This document shows positions 6,668 through 13,623 of a stretch of 28,111 nucleotides of DNA, one piece after another; within the stretch, counting starts at the first letter, position 1; each line of letters opens with the position of its first letter. The notes beneath the pieces were generated by a model. That model ran no database searches and was not told where the DNA came from. It saw only the letters and a list, made by a program, of their open reading frames with translations. Source of the stretch: QALR01 sp045124015. Its GTDB lineage: Bacteria; Bacillota; Clostridia; Oscillospirales; CAG-272. The DNA is taken from assembly GCA_045124015.1 (NCBI GenBank), contig JBGVLA010000172.1, forward strand, positions 1 to 28,111, read 5' to 3'. A program made the position numbers and the translations under genes.

Positions 6668-7435
6668 TCATCTCAAGCCGAGAGAGATGAGATAATCATA
6701 GCTTTTTTTGAGACAGTCGAACGGGTCCTCCTCATAGCAATCATCCTGCTCCACGAGAAGATATTTTGCACCCGCATTTTCTGCCGCCGCGATGATCTTT
6801 TCAAAATTCATATTGCCGTGTCCAACGGGTGCCATGCGGTTCTGGTTGTTAAAGGTCGCGGTCATATCCTTGAGATGCAAACATTCCACACGATCCTTGA
6901 GCTTTGCAAGCCAATCGCAAACGTCCGCACCCGCGAACTGCGCCCAATAGGTATCAAACGTGATCCCGAGCAGATCAGAAGAAAATTCTTCCAAAATTTT
7001 ATCCATAAAGAGCTTTCCGTCCGCACTTTTGGTAAATTCAAATGCGTGGTTATGATAAAAGAGCTTGTGTCCGTTTGCTTTCATGATCTCCGCCGCAGGT
7101 CTAAAATCATGGACGAATTTTTCATAGATCTCATCCGTAACCTTACCGCCGCCGGGCATTGCGCCAAGTCCGATATAGGGGCATCCGAAGATATCGTGAT
7201 TTTTGCAGACGGTTTCGGTATTTTCGATGATCTCTTGCGGCTTCGTATGCGTCAAAACACAGGCAAGTCCATTCTTCTTGAGTTCATCGCGGAGCCATTC
7301 CGCTTCATAATCGCAAGTCCCCGAAACTTGAACGACCTTGTAGCCGATATCGGCAACCCTTTTGAGCGTTTCGGAAAAACCGCTAAGATCTTTTGCAAAA
7401 TCGCGTACTGTAAAAAGCTGTGCGCCAATAACCAT
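6668..7435 (-). CDS. Sugar phosphate isomerase/epimerase-like TIM barrel
   Basis: A 255-residue protein of the xylose isomerase-like/AP-endonuclease-2 TIM-barrel superfamily. Metal-site segments in order: Y-H-N-H-A-F-E-F in mid-protein, F-D-T-Y-W, L-H-L-K-D, V-G-H-G-N-M-N-F and V-E-Q-D-D-C near the C-terminus. Relatives bind a divalent metal and catalyse isomerisation, epimerisation or elimination on keto-sugars and cyclitols. It begins 10 bases after the stop of the upstream isomerase, with GAGGG overlapping that stop codon. As second gene of the operon it probably works on the same substrate as the two dehydrogenases. Confidence 0.87.
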   Translation of the reverse strand: MVIGAQLFTVRDFAKDLSGFSETLKRVADIGYKVVQVSGTCDYEAEWLRDELKKNGLACVLTHTKPQEIIENTETVCKNHDIFGCPYIGLGAMPGGGKVTDEIYEKFVHDFRPAAEIMKANGHKLFYHNHAFEFTKSADGKLFMDKILEEFSSDLLGITFDTYWAQFAGADVCDWLAKLKDRVECLHLKDMTATFNNQNRMAPVGHGNMNFEKIIAAAENAGAKYLLVEQDDCYEEDPFDCLKKSYDYLISLGLR

Positions 7436-7445
7436 TTTCTTTCCC

Positions 7446-8282
7446 TCACTTCATATTGCTTAAAATTGCTTTGAGCGCTTCAGTTGCCGCGTCAAAGGCT
7501 TCATCGTTATCTTTGTAATGTGAAACACCAAGGCTCGTAATCTTACCGTTTTCGAGTGCCGCAAGTCCCGTAAAATCAAAGAGATGGGGTTCAAGCGTCA
7601 TGACCTCGCCGCCACGCGAAAGATATTCCTTGACGATATACGGTACGTTGCCAAGTCCCACCCCGGCAGGCACGACCGTGCCGTCCAAGACGGCGTCCTT
7701 GATATGCAGATATTCCACGTAATCCTTCAGCATTTCCCATGCCTTTTTGGTATCCACACCGCACTGCACGAAATTCGCAGGGTCAAAGACCGCGCGAAGC
7801 TTCGGAAACGCCCGATGAAGCGCAAGACAGTTTTCCGCATTTTCTCCGAAAATATCCTTTTCGTTTTCATGACAAAGCATGATATGCGCAGGCGTTACGG
7901 AAAGAAGCTTTTCAATTTTTTCAAAGACGAGCGCTTTCGTTTTCTCCGCTTCCATTCCCTCTGTGGGAAAAAAGCTGAACATACGAATATGCTTCGCGCC
8001 GAAGACATCCGCCGTTTCCAAGATGCGCTTGAAATCGTCGAGATGCGTTTCAAAATCACCGTCAAGCGCGATCTTTCCGATCGGAGAGCCCATGGACCAA
8101 ACGGCAATGCCGTTTTCATCCAGTATTTTTTTGATTTCTTGTGCTTCACACGCGGTGATATCCTTGATGTTTTTTCCATTGACACCGCGGATCTCAAGAA
8201 AAGATATTTCATTTCGGCGAAGCGCCGCGACCTGCCCCGAAAGGCTTGGAGATGCTTCATCCGCAAATGCACATAACTTCAT
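7446..8282 (-). CDS. Sugar phosphate isomerase/epimerase-like TIM barrel, first gene of operon
   Basis: A 278-residue TIM-barrel protein of the same superfamily as the next gene, but only distantly similar to it. Visible segments: F-L-E-I-R-G at the first strands, L-C-H-E-N-E, V-F-D-P-A-N-F, L-H-I-K-D-A, A-G-V-G-L-G-N and L-E-P-H, which correspond to metal-ligand strands. The start at 8282 is supported by AAAAGGAG about 11 bases upstream; the frame could extend to 8375, but that part would run through the promoter region. The gene diverges from an AraC regulator across a 145-base region with direct repeats. Substrate unknown. Confidence 0.87.
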   Translation of the reverse strand: MKLCAFADEASPSLSGQVAALRRNEISFLEIRGVNGKNIKDITACEAQEIKKILDENGIAVWSMGSPIGKIALDGDFETHLDDFKRILETADVFGAKHIRMFSFFPTEGMEAEKTKALVFEKIEKLLSVTPAHIMLCHENEKDIFGENAENCLALHRAFPKLRAVFDPANFVQCGVDTKKAWEMLKDYVEYLHIKDAVLDGTVVPAGVGLGNVPYIVKEYLSRGGEVMTLEPHLFDFTGLAALENGKITSLGVSHYKDNDEAFDAATEALKAILSNMK

Positions 8283-8319
8283 AAGCAAAGAACTCCTTTT
8301 CATTCTTAATGTTATACAT

Positions 8320-8348
8320 AGTATATCATGTTTTCTTTTACAATAAAA
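8320..8348 (-). promoter_or_regulatory. Promoter of the isomerase-dehydrogenase operon
   Basis: On the minus strand, -10 TATACT (8320-8325) has a poor -35 (TTTTAT, 8343-8348) at 17-base spacing. The direct repeat 8349-8380 begins immediately upstream of the -35, the usual place for an AraC-type activator to contact RNA polymerase. This implies activation-dependent expression. Confidence 0.55.
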
Positions 8349-8380
8349 TTGCAATTTTGAATATTTATATTGCATTTTTG
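8349..8380. promoter_or_regulatory. Direct repeat, likely AraC-family binding half-sites
   Basis: TTGCAATTTTG (8349-8359) and TTGCATTTTTG (8370-8380) match at 10 of 11 bases and are offset by 21 bp, two helical turns, as in AraC-family half-site pairs. The first half-site also lies in a perfect 14-bp palindrome (8345-8358). The region adjoins the operon's weak -35, and the second copy overlaps the araC -35. Confidence 0.6.
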
Positions 8381-8398
8381 CGCATTATGCGTTAAAAT
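8370..8398 (+). promoter_or_regulatory. Promoter of the AraC-family gene
   Basis: -35 TTGCAT (8370-8375), 17-base spacer, -10 TAAAAT (8393-8398). The -35 lies inside the second half-site, so binding there should repress the regulator's own gene. The palindrome CGCATTATGCG (8381-8391) fills the spacer. Confidence 0.6.
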
Positions 8399-8427
8399 AT
8401 TTTCATGTTATGAAAGGAGATATCATC

Positions 8428-9252
8428 ATGCCGACCATAACCGAATGCTTGGGAAAAAATTTTCAACTCCATCATGCCATAGATAATCCCCCGAAAATGA
8501 AAGATTATTTTATGCATATGCACGACAATTATGAAATTTTTTGTTTTGTCTCGGGAAATGCTCACTATATGGTGGAAGGAACGGTATACGAGCTCTTTCC
8601 CGGTTCTTTGCTTTTGATGCGCCAATCCGAATCACACACGCTCATTTTGGATGGTTTTGAACGCTATGAACGCTTCACACTCAATTTTCGTTATGAGCTT
8701 TTTGAGCATAGCGTGTTTTCTCCTTCACTTTTGCGCCCATTTCATGACCGCCCTCTTGGAAAGCGCAATTTATATTTACCGAGCGATCTCAGCGGTATCG
8801 ATACCTTGTCCTGCTTTCGTAAGATCTGCGAAGAATCGAAGATCCTTCCGAAAGAGGAAGTTCTTTTGGCCAATCTTTCCGCGTTGCTATGCGCGATCAA
8901 TGTCGCCTTCATCCGAAATGAAGAAAGTCTATCCCCGAAAAACACCAAGATCGGCAACAAAATCATCGAATACATCAATGAAAATCTGCTTTCCGAGCTT
9001 TCTTTGCAAACGCTTTCCGAGCATATCCACATGAGCCCTTCACAGCTCAATCGCATCTTCAAAGAAGCAACAGGCTCCTCTGTCTATCATTACATTCTTC
9101 TCAAACGTATGATTCTGGCAAGAGAGATGATCGCCAATGGCGAAAGCGCACAAAACGCGGCGCTTTCCTGCGGATTCCATGATTATTCCTCTTTTTTTCG
9201 CCTTTACAAAAAGAATTTCGGAACTGCTCCCACAGAAAAAAGGAAAATTTGA
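8428..9252 (+). CDS. AraC-family transcriptional regulator
   Basis: A 274-residue regulator. The N-terminal half is a cupin-type sensor domain (histidine-rich M-H-M-H-D-N-Y-E-I near residues 29-37, then G-S-L-L-L-M). The C-terminal 100 residues form the double helix-turn-helix of AraC/XylS: first HTH L-S-L-Q-T-L-S-E-H-I-H-M-S-P-S-Q-L-N-R-I-F-K, second HTH around A-A-L-S-C-G-F-H-D-Y-S-S-F-F-R-L-Y-K-K, the family's most conserved stretch. AGGAG lies eight bases before the ATG at 8428; the in-frame ATG at 8410 overlaps this site. Divergence from the four-gene sugar operon and the 21-bp direct repeat between them make it the likely sugar-responsive activator. Confidence 0.92.
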   Translation: MPTITECLGKNFQLHHAIDNPPKMKDYFMHMHDNYEIFCFVSGNAHYMVEGTVYELFPGSLLLMRQSESHTLILDGFERYERFTLNFRYELFEHSVFSPSLLRPFHDRPLGKRNLYLPSDLSGIDTLSCFRKICEESKILPKEEVLLANLSALLCAINVAFIRNEESLSPKNTKIGNKIIEYINENLLSELSLQTLSEHIHMSPSQLNRIFKEATGSSVYHYILLKRMILAREMIANGESAQNAALSCGFHDYSSFFRLYKKNFGTAPTEKRKI

Positions 9253-9260
9253 CAAAGAAA

Positions 9261-9319
9261 AAACCATCTTTTGCAACACCTGCGATAGAGCGGACGCCGC
9301 AAAAGATGGTTTGTTTTTT
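9261..9319 (+). terminator. Bidirectional terminator between araC-type gene and DUF3006-like gene
   Basis: A perfect 14-bp stem (9261-9274 with 9299-9312) with a 24-base loop. On the plus strand it is followed by GTTTTTT, and on the minus strand the stem runs into GGTTTTTTC, so it can end both convergent transcripts. Confidence 0.8.
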
Positions 9320-9488
9320 ATTCAACAATGGCATATGTCAACCATTCATAATGTAATTTGGTGCCGATATCCACACCCATCGGCAATAAATAAAGCGCAA
9401 TGAAAAGCTCATCCGCATCGCTGTCGATCTCGCGCAGATAAGCATATTCACCCTCGATTTTCGTTACGATATAATCCTTGGGTTCCAT
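9318..9488 (-). CDS. Small DUF3006-like protein (56 residues)
   Basis: A short gene with a good start: AAAGGAG lies seven bases before the ATG at 9488. The 56-residue product begins M-E-P-K-D-Y-I-V-T-K-I-E-G-E-Y-A, continues through an acidic segment (D-S-D-A-D-E) to L-L-P-M-G-V-D-I-G-T-K-L, and ends A-I-V-E. The pattern I-V-x-K-I-E-G-x-Y-A ... L-L-P-x-G-V-x-x-G resembles DUF3006, small beta-rich proteins of about 70 residues and unknown role common in Firmicutes. It is acidic, with no signal peptide or membrane helix. Its stop codon lies in the T-tract of the bidirectional terminator. The family assignment is from memory of the pattern. Confidence 0.7.
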   Translation of the reverse strand: MEPKDYIVTKIEGEYAYLREIDSDADELFIALYLLPMGVDIGTKLHYEWLTYAIVE

Positions 9489-9555
9489 AATAACTCCTTT
9501 ATCTCGACTTTTATATATCTCAAATCCATGCCTTGCATGAACGCTTTTCTACAAC

Positions 9556-9582
9556 AAAAACCTCTCCGCTTGGAGAGGTTTT
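9556..9582 (-). terminator. Terminator of the Cys/acidic-tail membrane protein gene
   Basis: An 11-bp stem AAAACCTCTCC/GGAGAGGTTTT (9557-9567, 9572-9582) with a 4-base loop; on the minus strand it ends in GGTTTTTG. It lies 15 bases past the stop codon at 9598-9600. Confidence 0.75.
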
Positions 9583-9597
9583 GTTTCTTATGCCAAA

Positions 9598-9933
9598 TTA
9601 TTCAGCAACAACTTCGTCTTCAGCAGCAACTTCTTCAGCTGCTACTTCTTCGTCTTCACGAGCGAAGAGATCGCCGTCGAGTTCGTCTTCGCAACCGAAT
9701 TCGCAGCAGTCGCAATCTTCATCGTCGCAACCTACGCAACCGAAAGAAAGTTCTTCTTCCTGCTTGCAATCGTAGAGGAGGTAACCACCTGCAGCGCCGC
9801 TGACAGCAGCAAGTGCAAGGAACGCACCTGCAACGCTCTTTTTCTTACCAAGAAGAATAAAGAACATAACAACAGAGCAAACCGCCTGAACGAGAAGAGA
9901 AATGCCTACATAGAGTTTTGTTTTCTTAAACAT
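9598..9933 (-). CDS. Two-helix membrane protein with Cys-rich acidic tail
   Basis: A 111-residue protein I do not recognise. Two hydrophobic helices (about 8-28 and 34-54) joined by G-K-K-K-S form a membrane hairpin. The rest is a hydrophilic tail with seven cysteines at 56, 66, 69, 74, 76, 77 and 81 among many Asp and Glu (C-V-G-C-D-D-E-D-C-D-C-C-E-F-G-C), then a degenerate E-E-V-A-A-E repeat to the C-terminus. The positive inside-loop rule places the K-rich linker in the cytoplasm and so both termini outside, but this is weak. A metal-binding or redox role is possible, not shown. AAAGGGG precedes the ATG. It follows prfB after 46 bases with no good terminator between, so may share the prfB transcript. 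Confidence 0.75.
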   Translation of the reverse strand: MFKKTKLYVGISLLVQAVCSVVMFFILLGKKKSVAGAFLALAAVSGAAGGYLLYDCKQEEELSFGCVGCDDEDCDCCEFGCEDELDGDLFAREDEEVAAEEVAAEDEVVAE

Positions 9934-9979
9934 AATGAAAATCCCCTTTCATAAATTATTTTGTTTTTATTTTAGCTTT

Positions 9980-11083
9980 TTATGCTAAGCTTTTCAAATA
10001 TGCATTGATGAAACCGTCGATATCGCCGTCCATCACTGCGTTGATGTTACCGTTTTCAAAGCCGGTACGTGTATCTTTTGCCAAGGTATACGGCATAAAG
10101 ACATAAGAACGAATCTGAGAACCCCATTCGATTCTCGCTTTTTCGCCGCGGATATCTTCAATGCGGTCGAGATTTTCTCTCGCCTTGATCTCCGCAAGCT
10201 TACTTTTCAGCATACGAAGTGCTGTTTCTTTGTTTTGAAGCTGGCTTCTTTCCGTCTGACAGCCGACAACGATGCCCGTAGGCTTATGCACGATACGGAT
10301 CGCAGAGTCGGTCTTATTGATATGCTGACCGCCGGCACCGCTGGAACGGTGAGCCGTAACTTCAATATCCTCTTCACGAATTTCGATATCCACGCTGTCG
10401 TCAAGCTCGGGAGTTACTTCGCAGGAAGCAAACGAGGTCTGTCTTCTGCCGGAAGCATCAAAGGGAGAAACACGAACAAGACGGTGAACACCGTGTTCGC
10501 TCTTCAAAAAGCCATATGCATGAGGTCCTTCGACCATGATGGTAGCACTCTTGATGCCTGCTTCATCGCCGTCAAGCCAGTCCATCAGCTTTACGGTGAA
10601 GCCGTGCTTTTCTGCCCAGCGAGTATACATACGGTAAAGCATGAGCGCCCAGTCCTGAGCCTCTGTACCGCCCGCGCCGGGGTGGAGAGAAACGATGGCA
10701 TTGCAGGAGTCATATTCGCCGGAAAGAAGCGTTTCAAGGCGCATCTTTTCTTCGATGGCAGTGATTCTTTCGACCTCCGCCAAAACTTCTTCCACAACGC
10801 TTTCGTCGTTTTCTTCGATACCCATTTCCGCAAGCGTCAAAGCATCTTCGAGCGCGGTCTTGAGTTCTTCGTATTCTTCAAGTGTATCTTTGATCTGTTT
10901 AAGTTCACGCAGAATCTTGCTCGAATTCGCCGCATCGTCCCAGAAATTCGGAACCATGGTCTTCTGCTCGAGCTCTTCGGCGTCATCTTTGATCTTATCG
11001 ATTTTTAATGCCGAAGCCAATTCCTTCACGTCATCCTTCATAGCAAGGAGCGTTCTCTTGGCTTCTTCCAACTGAATAATCAA
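9980..11083 (-). CDS. prfB: Peptide chain release factor 2 (no frameshift)
   Basis: A 367-residue RF2, full length for the family. It recognises UGA and UAA through the tripeptide S206-P-F208 and triggers peptidyl-tRNA hydrolysis with G251-G-Q253 (S-G-A-G-G-Q-H-I-N-K-T). The helical N-terminal domain, with N-F-W-D-D matching the usual D-V-W-N segment, is continuous with the rest, so the programmed +1 frameshift of many prfB genes is absent. Translation starts at TTG (11081-11083), with GGAGG eight bases upstream; there is no in-frame ATG near. A consensus promoter at 11131-11159 leaves only a leader of about 40 bases, too short for an upstream frameshifted N-terminus. Confidence 0.96.
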   Translation of the reverse strand: MIIQLEEAKRTLLAMKDDVKELASALKIDKIKDDAEELEQKTMVPNFWDDAANSSKILRELKQIKDTLEEYEELKTALEDALTLAEMGIEENDESVVEEVLAEVERITAIEEKMRLETLLSGEYDSCNAIVSLHPGAGGTEAQDWALMLYRMYTRWAEKHGFTVKLMDWLDGDEAGIKSATIMVEGPHAYGFLKSEHGVHRLVRVSPFDASGRRQTSFASCEVTPELDDSVDIEIREEDIEVTAHRSSGAGGQHINKTDSAIRIVHKPTGIVVGCQTERSQLQNKETALRMLKSKLAEIKARENLDRIEDIRGEKARIEWGSQIRSYVFMPYTLAKDTRTGFENGNINAVMDGDIDGFINAYLKSLA

Positions 11084-11130
11084 GTGTTAGTCCTCCGAGT
11101 TTATAGCAATCAAATTTATCTTTATTTTAT

Positions 11131-11159
11131 ATTATATCAAATAATTTCCGTTTTGTAAA
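11131..11159 (-). promoter_or_regulatory. prfB promoter
   Basis: On the minus strand, -35 TTTACA (11154-11159), 17-base spacer, -10 TATAAT (11131-11136). Predicted start near 11124. Confidence 0.8.
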
Positions 11160-11176
11160 CTGTTTTTTCTATAAAA

Positions 11177-11569
11177 CTACGGTTCTTTGTGATGATTTTT
11201 GCAGGGACTTTCAAACATACCCTTCATCGAAACCCAAAGCTTACCGTCTTTTATCTCACGGAAACCGATTGCTTTTGCACCGCGCGTTTCCTCTCCCTCG
11301 AAATATGCTTCATGAATACCGCAAAGATCGATGAAATTGAGCGTAGCTCGTCCCATAATGATGAGCGCTTCCAGATCATCCGTGCCGACGGTATTGCAAA
11401 GATCGTAAAGATGCCCTGCATCTTCTATGATACGAAACTGCGAAATACCAACGGGTGCACCGTTATCGTAAGCGGAATACGCAAGTGCCTCGGGTCTGTA
11501 AACAGCACCGCAAAGCTCGCAAAGAGCCTTCTGTGCCGATTTATCCTGTATCGGTTTGATTTCCAACAT
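11177..11569 (-). CDS. Probable GNAT-like acetyltransferase domain protein
   Basis: A 130-residue protein, not firmly recognised. The segment Y-D-N-G-A-P-V-G-I-S-Q-F-R-I at about 34-47 resembles the second and third strands of a GNAT fold, and a following helix (L-E-A-L-I-I-M-G-R-A-T-L-N-F-I-D) could match the coenzyme A helix, but the Q/R-x-x-G-x-G/A signature is missing. The C-terminus carries C-K-N-H-H, a possible metal-binding cluster. It starts 41 bases after rluB on the same strand, with AAAGGA 11 bases before the ATG, and is the last gene of the long minus-strand run. It could be a degenerate acetyltransferase or a related non-catalytic fold. Confidence 0.55.
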   Translation of the reverse strand: MLEIKPIQDKSAQKALCELCGAVYRPEALAYSAYDNGAPVGISQFRIIEDAGHLYDLCNTVGTDDLEALIIMGRATLNFIDLCGIHEAYFEGEETRGAKAIGFREIKDGKLWVSMKGMFESPCKNHHKEP

Positions 11570-11610
11570 TGTTTTTGAAATTCCTTTTGTTCTTTTTTTT
11601 GGGGCTTATC

Positions 11611-12333
11611 TCAATTTTTAAGAGATTCTACCTGTGCACGCGTGAGATGTCTCCAAGCACCGATGGGCAGATTGCCAAGCTTGACATCTCCGATGGAAAT
11701 GCGCTTGAGTGCCATAACGTGCAGGTCAAGCTGCTCGCACATTTTACGGATCTGACGGTTTCTGCCCTCATAAAGCTTCATAGAAAGCACCGTAAAATCC
11801 TGTTTTCTGGTAACGACGCCGATCTCCACGGGCTTCGTTTCATAACCGTCGATCACCATCGGTCTGCCAAGCCTTTCGATCTTTTCCGCATCCACCTCAC
11901 CGCGGATCTTCACGTGATAGATCTTCGGCTTATGGAATTTCGGGTGCATCAAACGGTTGGCAAGCGCGCCGTCGTTTGTAAAAAGCAAAAGTCCTTCCGA
12001 TTCGAGGTCGAGACGCCCGATCGGATATACGCGAACGCCAACGTCCTGCACGAGTTCCGCAACACAGGGACGGCCCATTTCGTCGCTCATCGTCGTAACG
12101 TAGCCAACGGGCTTATTGAGCATGATGTAGACCTTTCGAACGTTGCGACCCCCTTCAGCACCGACGCGATGACCGCCGTATTCCACTTTGTCATGCGCGG
12201 GATCGATCTTCATACCGATCTCCGCAATTCTGCCGTTCACCTTGATCTTTCCGCGTTTGATCTCTTCCTCCGCGGCGCGTCTTGACAAGATGCCCTGCTC
12301 CGAAAGATATTTTTGAAGACGCATTTCTTCCAT
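11611..12333 (-). CDS. rluB: 23S rRNA pseudouridine synthase, RsuA/RluB type
   Basis: A 240-residue enzyme with an N-terminal S4 RNA-binding domain (about 4-50, with L-S-E-Q-G-I-L-S-R-R-A-A-E-E) and a C-terminal RsuA/RluB/E/F catalytic domain. The signature G-R-L-D-L-E-S-E-G-L-L-L contains catalytic Asp109; L-N-K-P-x-G-Y and E-G-R-N-R-Q-I-R-K-M are also present. RluB in Gram-positives modifies the peptidyl-transferase-region helix of 23S rRNA. GGAGG lies seven bases before the ATG. Proximity to scpAB and a D,D-carboxypeptidase repeats the conserved Firmicute order, which favours rluB over rsuA. Confidence 0.9.
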   Translation of the reverse strand: MEEMRLQKYLSEQGILSRRAAEEEIKRGKIKVNGRIAEIGMKIDPAHDKVEYGGHRVGAEGGRNVRKVYIMLNKPVGYVTTMSDEMGRPCVAELVQDVGVRVYPIGRLDLESEGLLLFTNDGALANRLMHPKFHKPKIYHVKIRGEVDAEKIERLGRPMVIDGYETKPVEIGVVTRKQDFTVLSMKLYEGRNRQIRKMCEQLDLHVMALKRISIGDVKLGNLPIGAWRHLTRAQVESLKN

Positions 12334-12380
12334 AGAGAATCCTCCATGCCGTGAATATCACAGCCTCATTATTTTTATAT

Positions 12381-13508
12381 TCAAGCTTTCATTTGAAAAA
12401 ATGAAAGCAATTTTTCAAACCAATTCTGTTCCTTAGGGCTTTCGGGAACCGTTTCCTTTGCCACAAGCGGAGCACTTCCGATCTCTGTATCCTCTGCAAA
12501 AAAACGAACTGTCCCGAGCACACGCCCTTTTTCGATACCGCCGTATACAAAACGAGGCAGCTCAAAGACGGCACGAATCTCTCCGTGTTCTTTCGGCAAG
12601 GATACCGTGATCTTTTCGACATTTTCAACCATGACCGAGGCTTGGATACCGCCGCAAACGGGTATCTCATAAGAAATCTCACCGATATCCGCAAGCGTTA
12701 CCGTTTCATAAAGAGAAAAGCCGTAGTCAAGGAGCGCACGATGATCGACCCAATCGTTTCCGTCATCGAGTGTTACGCAGATCAGCGTTACGCCGTTCTG
12801 CTCTGCCGCAGAAACGAGCGTCCTGCCGCAAGCACGAGTATACCCCGTCTTCACGCCGATGACATCGTCGTATTCTCGCACCAAGCGATTGTGATTGACA
12901 AGAAGCCTCGTTGCTTCTCCGTTATGGAGAGGGATCGCCTTTTTTTCCGTGCCGACGATCCTTCGAAACGTTTCATTCTCGAGCGCTGCCGCCGCGATCT
13001 TCGCAAGCTCATATGCCGTCGTGTAGTGCGTTTCACCGTCAAGCCCGTGAGGATTGTCAAAATGCGTTGCCGAAAGTCCAAGCTCGTCTGCTTTTTCATT
13101 CATAAGCGCCACAAAGCCTTCCACACTTCCCGAGATCGCATACGCGATGGCTTCCGCCGCATCGTTCGCACTTTGCAGCATCAACGCATACAAAAGCGTT
13201 TCCATCGTGATCTGTTCCTCGGGAAAGAGGTATATCGATGAGCCCTCTATACCGCATGCCTCGGGCGCGACGATCACAACCTCATCCAAGCTCGAATGCT
13301 CTAAAGCCACGAGCGCCGTCATGATCTTGGTCGTGCTCGCCATACCGCGCCTTGTGTTTTCGTCCTTACCGTATAGAATTTGTCCGCTTTCCGCATCGAT
13401 GAGCACCGCGCTTCTCGCGGAGACCGTCGGCATGCCGGATGCCGAGACGCTATATGCAAAAAGTCCAAATATCCATATAAGTCCTATCAAAATCGCCGTT
13501 TTTTTCAT
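12381..13508 (-). CDS. D-alanyl-D-alanine carboxypeptidase, S11 (DacB/DacF-like)
   Basis: A 375-residue class-C low-molecular-weight penicillin-binding protein. A signal peptide spans about 1-24. The active-site motifs are S58-T-T-K61, S113-A-N115 and K220-T-G222, so the enzyme should trim the terminal D-Ala of peptidoglycan stem peptides outside the membrane. The C-terminal domain is the beta-rich PBP5_C type and ends in an amphipathic stretch (N-W-F-E-K-L-L-S-F-F) that could anchor the protein. The start at 13508 is set by GGGGGAG five bases upstream. In Bacillus the sporulation enzymes DacB and DacF have this length; location between ytfJ and rluB makes a spore-cortex role likely but not proven. 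Confidence 0.92.
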   Translation of the reverse strand: MKKTAILIGLIWIFGLFAYSVSASGMPTVSARSAVLIDAESGQILYGKDENTRRGMASTTKIMTALVALEHSSLDEVVIVAPEACGIEGSSIYLFPEEQITMETLLYALMLQSANDAAEAIAYAISGSVEGFVALMNEKADELGLSATHFDNPHGLDGETHYTTAYELAKIAAAALENETFRRIVGTEKKAIPLHNGEATRLLVNHNRLVREYDDVIGVKTGYTRACGRTLVSAAEQNGVTLICVTLDDGNDWVDHRALLDYGFSLYETVTLADIGEISYEIPVCGGIQASVMVENVEKITVSLPKEHGEIRAVFELPRFVYGGIEKGRVLGTVRFFAEDTEIGSAPLVAKETVPESPKEQNWFEKLLSFFQMKA

Positions 13509-13623
13509 ATATACTCCCCCATTTTGTTGCCTTATACACATACATATGAGGAAGGATATTCGACTATGACAGCAAGGTATATCGTTTTTTCACGCGCATC
13601 TATACGCGGCAAATATTTTTCTT

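Noticed and set aside
11083..11131. Programmed frameshift in the prfB leader
   Set aside because: The promoter leaves only about 40 leader bases and the protein is complete in one frame.
12387..12412. GCTTTCATTT/AAATGAAAGC hairpin at the carboxypeptidase 3' end
   Set aside because: It lies in coding sequence and is followed by TTGAATATAAA rather than a T-run, so I do not call it a terminator.
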